64,000 bases of DNA from Clostridium thermosuccinogenes (GTDB lineage Bacteria; Bacillota; Clostridia; Acetivibrionales; DSM-5807): the NCBI RefSeq assembly GCF_002896855.1, contig NZ_CP021850.1:3497665-3561664 (forward strand). Direction: 5' to 3'. Of the stretch, positions 58,218 to 64,000 are shown one piece after another (position 1 is the first letter of the stretch; each line of letters begins with the position of its first letter). A model generated the notes under the pieces. It did not search any database. It saw only the letters and a list, made by a program, of their open reading frames with translations, and was not told where the DNA came from. Both the position numbers and the translations under genes were made by a program.

Positions 58218-60185
58218 CTATTTTATGAAAAATTCTATGTCCGATGTATCATCAAAAAGTTCCATAACATCCTGGCACATATCAACTTGCACCCTCATTG
58301 CTTCGCCGCGTTTCAAAAATACTTTTTGAAATCCAACAAGCCTGCAGTTAAGGCGGCTGTTATTTCTGTCCCGGGCAAATACTTTTATTACTTCGCTTCC
58401 GTCATAATCCCCTTCATTGGTTATAGTCAAAGACGCCTTCTGGCTGTCAAAGCTCACATCGGTTATCGAAAATTTCGTGTAGGACAATCCATGTCCAAAG
58501 GGATAAAGGGGTTTACCCTTAAAATACTTATATGTCCTGTTTTCCATGGAATAATCCCTGAAATCCGGCAAATCCTCCGTAGATCTGTAGAAGGTTACCG
58601 GCAGCTTTCCACTGGGGGATACTTTACCGAATAAAATATCGGCGACGGCATTACCGCCTTCCGCTCCGGGGTAGAAAACCTGGAGCACCGCATTACAAGC
58701 CTCATCAGCTCTTGTGAGGTTTATGCAGCTTCCGGAAACATTAAGGAATACAATGGGTTTCCCCACCTTTATAATTTCCTCCAAAAGCCTTTTTTGTGAT
58801 GCCGGAAGCTCTATATCCTTTTTGTCACCGCTGTCCGCTCCATTATATGCATCTCCTTCCTCACCCTCCATGGATGGGTTGAGGCCCATGCACATAATTA
58901 CAACATCGCTCTTCTGGGCTGCAATTATCGCTTCCCGCAACGGCTGTTCCTGCCAGGAGTGAATCTCATCACTATAAATATGACATCCCCGGGCATAGTA
59001 TATCTTCGCATCGGTAGCATCCTGTATTCCCCTCAGAATGGTTGCATACCTTGAAGGAGTGCCTTCATAGTTGCCCAGCAATACCGATTTGTCATCGGCG
59101 TTGGGTCCGATTACTGCGATAGCCTTTGGATTCTTCAAAGGAAGTATTCCGTCGTTTTTAAGCAGCACAACGCTTTCCTGAGCCATCCTCCGGTTAAGTG
59201 CACGATGTTTGTCGCATTCCACCACATCATAGGGTATTTGATCATATACGCAATCATCATCAAACATTCCCAGACGGAAACGTGCCTCAAACAACTTCTC
59301 TACCGCTTTTGTTATGGTTTCTTCGCTGACCATTCCGGCGGCCACTGCTGCCTTTAACCATTTGTAGGCATCACCGCAGTTTAATATGCAACCGTTGTTT
59401 ACTGCCAGGGCAGCACTTTCCATAGGAGTTTGTGTAACTTTATGGTATTTGTCGATGTCGCATATGGCACCACAGTCAGACACAACATACCCGTCAAATC
59501 CAAAAGTGCCGTACAGCATTTCTTTTAGATATGTTTTGCTGGCACATGCCGGTTCTCCGTTTATCCTGTTGTAAGAACCCATAACAGCCGATGGATCGGC
59601 ATTTTCTATACAGTATTTGAAAGCCCACAGATAGGTTTCTCTCAAATCCTTATCGCTTACCACGGCATTAAAGGAGTGCCTTTCTCCTTCCGGGCCGCTG
59701 TGTACAGCATAGTGCTTTATGGTTGCATCCACCTTGCGGTGCTTTGGATCATTTCCCTGCAACCCTTTTATAAATGCAACACCCATTTTACCTGTAAGTA
59801 GAGGATCTTCTCCGTAAGTCTCATGGCCTCGTCCCCATCTGGGGTCACGGAAAATATTTATGTTCGGAGACCAATACGTGAGCCCTTGATATATTAAGGT
59901 GCTGCCAAATTTCTTGTATTCATTGTACTTTGCCCGTGCTTCATCAGATATAGCCGTAGCTACATCATACATCAGCTCTGTATTAAAACTGGCGGCCATT
60001 CCTATTGGCTGAGGGAAAACCGTTGCGGTTCCGGATCTTCCCACCCCATGGAGACATTCATTCCACCAGTTGTACTCTTTAACCCCCAACCTTTCAATTG
60101 CAGGTGCGGTATGCATCATCTGCGAGCACTTTTCTGCCAGCGTCATCTGAGCTACAAGCTCTTTTGCCCTCTGCTTATAATCCAT
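58218..60185 (-). CDS. Glycoside hydrolase family 3 enzyme, beta-xylosidase-like
   Basis: A 655-residue cytoplasmic retaining glycosidase (no signal peptide). The N-terminal barrel contains WWNECLHGVGRSG near residues 40-52, a form typical of the beta-xylosidase/arabinosidase subgroup, IKHYAVHSGPE with K157/H158, and catalytic nucleophile D237 in VVSDCGA. The second alpha/beta domain (about 330-520) with LGLNPSMEGEEGDAY-type segments carries the acid/base region, and a C-terminal fibronectin-III-like domain (about 560-655) closes the fold. It follows two permease genes and a solute-binding gene on the same strand, so it probably hydrolyses the oligosaccharide they import. Beta-glucosidase activity cannot be excluded. 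Confidence 0.92.
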   Translation of the reverse strand: MDYKQRAKELVAQMTLAEKCSQMMHTAPAIERLGVKEYNWWNECLHGVGRSGTATVFPQPIGMAASFNTELMYDVATAISDEARAKYNEYKKFGSTLIYQGLTYWSPNINIFRDPRWGRGHETYGEDPLLTGKMGVAFIKGLQGNDPKHRKVDATIKHYAVHSGPEGERHSFNAVVSDKDLRETYLWAFKYCIENADPSAVMGSYNRINGEPACASKTYLKEMLYGTFGFDGYVVSDCGAICDIDKYHKVTQTPMESAALAVNNGCILNCGDAYKWLKAAVAAGMVSEETITKAVEKLFEARFRLGMFDDDCVYDQIPYDVVECDKHRALNRRMAQESVVLLKNDGILPLKNPKAIAVIGPNADDKSVLLGNYEGTPSRYATILRGIQDATDAKIYYARGCHIYSDEIHSWQEQPLREAIIAAQKSDVVIMCMGLNPSMEGEEGDAYNGADSGDKKDIELPASQKRLLEEIIKVGKPIVFLNVSGSCINLTRADEACNAVLQVFYPGAEGGNAVADILFGKVSPSGKLPVTFYRSTEDLPDFRDYSMENRTYKYFKGKPLYPFGHGLSYTKFSITDVSFDSQKASLTITNEGDYDGSEVIKVFARDRNNSRLNCRLVGFQKVFLKRGEAMRVQVDMCQDVMELFDDTSDIEFFIK

Positions 60186-60299
60186 ATATTGTCATCCTCC
60201 TTAACTTGCGATCGCGTCCGGTCGGATTTGACCTCTGGTTGATACCCTTCATAATCTATACTCAAAGCCTCAGCTTCTTATGATATGAACGACATCAAC

Positions 60300-60351
60300 A
60301 TTATATCTCTTTTTTATGCATATATCCATCACTTTTTGGATTATATGCATA
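60300..60351 (-). promoter_or_regulatory. Candidate promoter and operator of the glycosidase gene
   Basis: On the minus strand a TATAAT (60300-60305) lies 115 bp upstream of the glycosidase start. The -35 region is occupied by an inverted repeat, TATGCATATATCCA (60315-60328) and TGGATTATATGCATA (60337-60351), which is almost perfect. A regulator could bind here. The repeat could instead be an mRNA hairpin after the permease genes, but no T-run follows it. Confidence 0.5.
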
Positions 60352-60455
60352 TTTGCATCAAAGCCGCCGGATGCATCGCAAGAGCTTTAAATCGAACGGA
60401 GAATAAGAATTTTTCCTGACATCAGGCATTGCCTTTTATAAGATCGAGGGTATTA

Positions 60456-61349
60456 TCAGCCTTTGACTGCCCCAATCAAAGCACCTTTCACAAAATACTT
60501 CTGAAGGAAAGGATACAGGAACAGCACCGGAACCGTACTGATCACTATCGCAGAATATTTGATGGTCTCGGCAAATTGATTGATCTGGTCGTCCTCCGTT
60601 GCAGCCGAGTTCAATATGTTCGAGTTTGCTATAAGAACCGCACGCAGTACATTCTGAATCGGAAGCTTGGTGTTATCCTGTATATACAGTGATGCGGAGA
60701 ACCAGCTGTTCCAATGTCCAATGCCGTAATACAGAAGCAGAACTGCAATGGTCGGCATAATCAACGGAAGAATTATTCTAAATATGATCAGAATATCATT
60801 TGCACCATCTATATAAGCTGATTCTGTCAGACTGTCCGGTATTCCTTCAATAGCTGTTTTGCAGATTATCGCGTTGTAAACGCTCATGGCACCGGGAAGA
60901 ATCAATGCCCATAATGAATTGAAAAGGCCCAGCGAGCGCACATTCAGGTAAGTGGGTATCATACCTCCGTTAAAAAACATCGTAAACATGATGATTGCAA
61001 GAATGGGCTTTTTGAAGAGCACCCTTTTTGCTGCCAGAAAGTAGCCGCAGAACAATGTCAGTATGATGTTTATAGGCAGCGATACCCCCAATACAATCAA
61101 TATGTTTTTATAGCCGCTTAACAGCAGAGGGTGTTTGAAAGCCAGCTTATATGCGCCAAGATTAAAGCCTTGAGGGTACCAAAGGGCACCTGGGTTTGCC
61201 AAAAGCTTGACATTATTGCTGAATGAGGCACACAGTACATAGTACATAGGGTATAGGGTTATGAACACGAGGGCAAGCATAAAAATCGTATTTACTACAT
61301 CAAAGACAATGTCACCTTTCGTCTTTTTGATTATATTATAATTTGCCAT
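60456..61349 (-). CDS. ABC transporter permease, LplC type
   Basis: A 297-residue inner-membrane permease with six hydrophobic helices and the EAA-like loop AIEGIPDSLTESAYIDGANDILIIFRIILP. The N-terminal FDVVNTIFMLALVFITLYPMYYVLCASFSN is characteristic of the LplC/YtcP subgroup of CUT1 oligosaccharide importers, which in Gram-positives often handle aldouronates or polysaccharide fragments. The stop is near the glycosidase promoter region; it starts 15 bp after the LplB-type gene. The ATPase (MsmK-like) is not encoded nearby and is probably shared. Confidence 0.9.
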   Translation of the reverse strand: MANYNIIKKTKGDIVFDVVNTIFMLALVFITLYPMYYVLCASFSNNVKLLANPGALWYPQGFNLGAYKLAFKHPLLLSGYKNILIVLGVSLPINIILTLFCGYFLAAKRVLFKKPILAIIMFTMFFNGGMIPTYLNVRSLGLFNSLWALILPGAMSVYNAIICKTAIEGIPDSLTESAYIDGANDILIIFRIILPLIMPTIAVLLLYYGIGHWNSWFSASLYIQDNTKLPIQNVLRAVLIANSNILNSAATEDDQINQFAETIKYSAIVISTVPVLFLYPFLQKYFVKGALIGAVKG

Positions 61350-61364
61350 TTTCCATCTCTCCCT

Positions 61365-62318
61365 TTAGAACAAACTCGACTGTGTAACCTTTTTACTTAA
61401 GGTGTTTGAGATCAGCAGGAAAAATACATTCACCACCGAGTTGAACAAACCTACTGCCGTACTATAGCTGTAAGCGGTATTGATGATACCTTTCCTGTAA
61501 ACATATGTCGATATTACATCCGCCACATCATAGATTGCTTCTGAATAAAGAAGCAGGATTTTTTCATAACCGACATTCAATAAACCGCCCATGCGCAAAA
61601 TGAATAAAACCGTAATGGTAGGCATCAGACCCGGCAAAGTTACATGGATCATCTGCTTAAACCTGCCTGCGCCGTCAATTCTTGCAGCCTCATACTGCTC
61701 CTGGTCAATACTGGCTAGAGCAGCCAAATATATTATGGAATTCCAACCCATATTCTTCCATATGTCAGAGATGACATATATAGGATAAAAGTACTTGCTG
61801 TCCATCAGAAAATTCTTTGCCTCTCCTCCCAGCGCTACGGAGATTTGGGAGAAGATACCGTCGCTCTGGCAATAAGTCTTCACCAGTGAGCACACCACCA
61901 CCAGAGAAATGAAATATGGCATATATGTGATGGTCTGTACCGTACGCTTGAACCAGGAACTGCGAATTTCGTTCAGCAGAAGCGCCAGAATAATAGGTAC
62001 CGGAAAACCGAACAGAATGTTTAGCCCGCTGATGGAAATAGTGTTCCTGATCAGGCGCAGGAAATACACATCATTGAAAAAGTTTTTAAAATGTTTAAGG
62101 CCAACCCACTTGCTGCCGTCAATACCCAATGCCGGACGGTAATCCTTGAAAGCGATGATCAAGCCGTACATTGGTTTATAGGCAAAGACAGCAAGATATA
62201 TAATGACCGGTAAAATGATAAGATATTTATATTTGTTGAGTTTAAAATCGTGAATAATGGTTCGGCCTAAAGTCCAGGTTCCTGCTCGACTGTCAGAAGT
62301 ACGATTTTTGATCGCCAT
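61365..62318 (-). CDS. ABC transporter permease, LplB type
   Basis: A 317-residue permease with six helices and family marks KYLIILPVIIYLAVFAYKPMYGLIIAFKDY near the N-terminus and the EAA loop LASIDQEQYEAARIDGAGRFKQMIHVTLPG near residues 205-235. It pairs with the LplC-type subunit that follows. It lies 50 bp after the solute-binding gene. Together they form a polysaccharide-fragment importer of the LplABC class. Confidence 0.92.
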   Translation of the reverse strand: MAIKNRTSDSRAGTWTLGRTIIHDFKLNKYKYLIILPVIIYLAVFAYKPMYGLIIAFKDYRPALGIDGSKWVGLKHFKNFFNDVYFLRLIRNTISISGLNILFGFPVPIILALLLNEIRSSWFKRTVQTITYMPYFISLVVVCSLVKTYCQSDGIFSQISVALGGEAKNFLMDSKYFYPIYVISDIWKNMGWNSIIYLAALASIDQEQYEAARIDGAGRFKQMIHVTLPGLMPTITVLFILRMGGLLNVGYEKILLLYSEAIYDVADVISTYVYRKGIINTAYSYSTAVGLFNSVVNVFFLLISNTLSKKVTQSSLF

Positions 62319-62368
62319 TGCTTATCCTCCCGTTATTCATATTTCACCATTATTATGATCAGGCGCAA

Positions 62369-64000
62369 TTATCGGGCAAGGAATCTGTCATAGGCTTCCT
62401 GACGTATTTTGAGAACAGTAGGCAAGCCCATTTTGTTCAGCTGCTCCACAAATTGATCAAATTTGTCAAGAGGCTCTGCGCCGGTGATAAAGTTAACAGC
62501 CATTTCCGATACATATGTGGAAAGCGAACTTACCAGTTCATCCAGCGTATTGCTTTCTTCTGTTGTCAAAGTAACTCCGGAAGGATAAACCCATTTAGCT
62601 GTGACTTCTTTGTTGGGATAATACCAAAGGTCGTTTGCTTCAACGGATGCTTTGCTGTTCTTGAGGTATAGCAGCTTGGTTGCCTGGATACATGATCCGC
62701 TCCATGTAGCTCCGCCGTATTTCGAAATCGCATTGTTCAGTCCGTCGGGATCATTTGTAACAAGCTCGGTATATGCAGGCTCTCCATTCTCATCATAGTC
62801 CCAGGAAACGCCTTTTTTGCCGAAATTCCAATAGAGGTGACCTTCATCAGTGTATGCATAATCCAGAACGCGCATTGCTGTCTCGAGCTTATCATCAGGG
62901 CAGCTCGTGGTTATAACAGCAGCTACATTACCAATACCGTAGCCACCAAATACCATGGATAATGTTCCGTCATCCCCAGTGGGATATTGCAAGCCTATCC
63001 ACTCTGCTCCGTTGCCTGCTTTTTCCGCATCGCTTCTCCAGTTGGTAAGCTGGCCCATAGAAGTTATGGAAATACCCATCTTTCCATTCAGCGCTTTAGT
63101 CTGAGCAGCAGCATCATCCATTGTCATGACGTCCTGGTCAAGCAGACCGTTTCTCCACCACTCATTCAGCTTAGCCATGTAATCCTTCCATTCCTTCTGT
63201 GCTTGAGCAAGCTGTACCTTGCCATTATCATCGATATACAACTGGAAGTTAATCGCACCATAAGCTCCAAACGCGCCACTGATACCGGTGGTATTGAAGC
63301 GGCTCCACGCGAAGCTTAAGACTGCGCCATATTTGTCCTTGAACGCCCGAATAACTTTATCCCAGTCAGATATGGTCTTTGGGGCTTCAAGTCCCAGTGC
63401 ATCCAGCCAATCCTTGCGGATTACCGGACCCAAGTAAGTATCATTCCAGCCGCCGTCTTCCCTGAAGAAGCCATAACCATAGTATTTACCGCTGTCTGTC
63501 TTCATGAACTTGTCATAGATTTCGTTGGATTTCAGGAATTTGTAATAAGCCGGTGAGTAAGCCTCCATGTAGTCTGTCAAGTCTCGGACAATGCCTTCCT
63601 CCATATAGCGCTCTATATCCGACATGACACTATAAAAAATGATATCCGGCAGATCTTCGCTGGCCAGCATCAGATTGAATGCCTGATTCGGATCTGTTCC
63701 GGCTGTGGGAAACTGCCACTCGATGGTGACGCCGGTCTGCTCCATAAGACCCATGTGAAATGGCGATTCCTCATATGAAGCAAAGGCCTCATTAAGAGTG
63801 TAGCCTGTTCCAACCCACCATGTGAGTTTAGTGTCCTTCTTGTTCATCGGGTATCCGGTAAATGTGGATTCTGTTGTTTTTTGCTCTGTTGAGGATTTAT
63901 CAGTAGATGTAGTAGGTGTTCCTGACGAACCTTTATCGCCGGAGCATCCCGACATTACTAAAGCTGCAAGCATGACTACCACTAAAAGGACTGATAATAA
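62369..64000 (-). CDS. Extracellular solute-binding lipoprotein, LplA type (5' end beyond window)
   Basis: More than 540 residues of a large CUT1 solute-binding lipoprotein. The frame stays open to the window edge: codons upstream of the GTG at 63982 continue a hydrophobic signal sequence that ends in lipobox VMSGC, so the true start lies outside. After a Ser/Thr-rich linker come the typical blocks WWVGTGYTLNEAF, LMLASEDLPDIIFYS and RKDWLDALGLEAPKTISDWDKVIRAFKDKYG. This capture protein feeds the two permeases downstream; ligand is likely a plant-cell-wall oligosaccharide, to be hydrolysed by the linked family 3 enzyme. Confidence 0.9.
   Translation of the reverse strand, partial: LLSVLLVVVMLAALVMSGCSGDKGSSGTPTTSTDKSSTEQKTTESTFTGYPMNKKDTKLTWWVGTGYTLNEAFASYEESPFHMGLMEQTGVTIEWQFPTAGTDPNQAFNLMLASEDLPDIIFYSVMSDIERYMEEGIVRDLTDYMEAYSPAYYKFLKSNEIYDKFMKTDSGKYYGYGFFREDGGWNDTYLGPVIRKDWLDALGLEAPKTISDWDKVIRAFKDKYGAVLSFAWSRFNTTGISGAFGAYGAINFQLYIDDNGKVQLAQAQKEWKDYMAKLNEWWRNGLLDQDVMTMDDAAAQTKALNGKMGISITSMGQLTNWRSDAEKAGNGAEWIGLQYPTGDDGTLSMVFGGYGIGNVAAVITTSCPDDKLETAMRVLDYAYTDEGHLYWNFGKKGVSWDYDENGEPAYTELVTNDPDGLNNAISKYGGATWSGSCIQATKLLYLKNSKASVEANDLWYYPNKEVTAKWVYPSGVTLTTEESNTLDELVSSLSTYVSEMAVNFITGAEPLDKFDQFVEQLNKMGLPTVLKIRQEAYDRFLAR

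Overview
The window looks like a chromosome segment of a low-GC, spore-forming, anaerobic Firmicute. A plant-fibre-degrading clostridium of the Acetivibrio/Ruminiclostridium type is my best guess. The supporting signs are spoIVFA/spoIVFB, a complete mre-min cluster, mecA, an [FeFe]-hydrogenase-like protein, an FprA-type flavodiiron protein, AGGAGG-type ribosome binding sites and two carbohydrate-uptake loci. The genus is an inference. I saw no rRNA, tRNA or CRISPR array.

Layout. Positions 1-2.6 kb hold a decayed transposase and an intact IS4-family element. From 3.0 to 25.7 kb there is a housekeeping block: a divergent hydrogenase-like gene; spoIVFA-spoIVFB; a small zinc-ribbon membrane protein; then, on the minus strand, maf-radC-mreB-mreC-mreD-minC followed by separately promoted minD-minE; an unknown gene; mecA on the plus strand; a VanW/G5 envelope protein; a PRC-barrel protein; a TPR membrane protein; lon; and a MoxR-DUF58-DUF4129 operon. 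A second copy of the same IS, in the opposite orientation, lies 42 bp upstream of the moxR reading frame.

From 27 to 37 kb is a plus-strand sugar-sensing and uptake cassette. It holds a membrane-anchored sugar-binding protein, a YesM-type histidine kinase, a YesN-type AraC response regulator, a XylF-like lipoprotein, and a second operon with a ChvE-like lipoprotein, a double-domain ABC ATPase and a permease. It is followed by the flavodiiron protein (minus strand) and bioY (plus strand) under a clear BirA operator.

From 39.6 to 56.5 kb runs the transcription/translation block on the minus strand: rpmG-secE-nusG-rplK-rplA, L10 leader, rplJ-rplL, rpoB-rpoC, an L7Ae-like gene, rpsL-rpsG-fusA-tuf. 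At least three promoters (before rpmG, rpoB and the L7Ae-like gene) and several hairpins divide it. A partial duplication of the 5' end of nusG lies just upstream of the rpmG promoter.

From 56.8 to 58.0 kb is a two-gene encapsulin iron-storage unit (shell plus ferritin-like cargo with a C-terminal targeting tail). From 58.2 kb to the window end is an LplABC-type oligosaccharide transporter followed by a family 3 glycosidase resembling beta-xylosidases. The solute-binding gene runs off the right edge.
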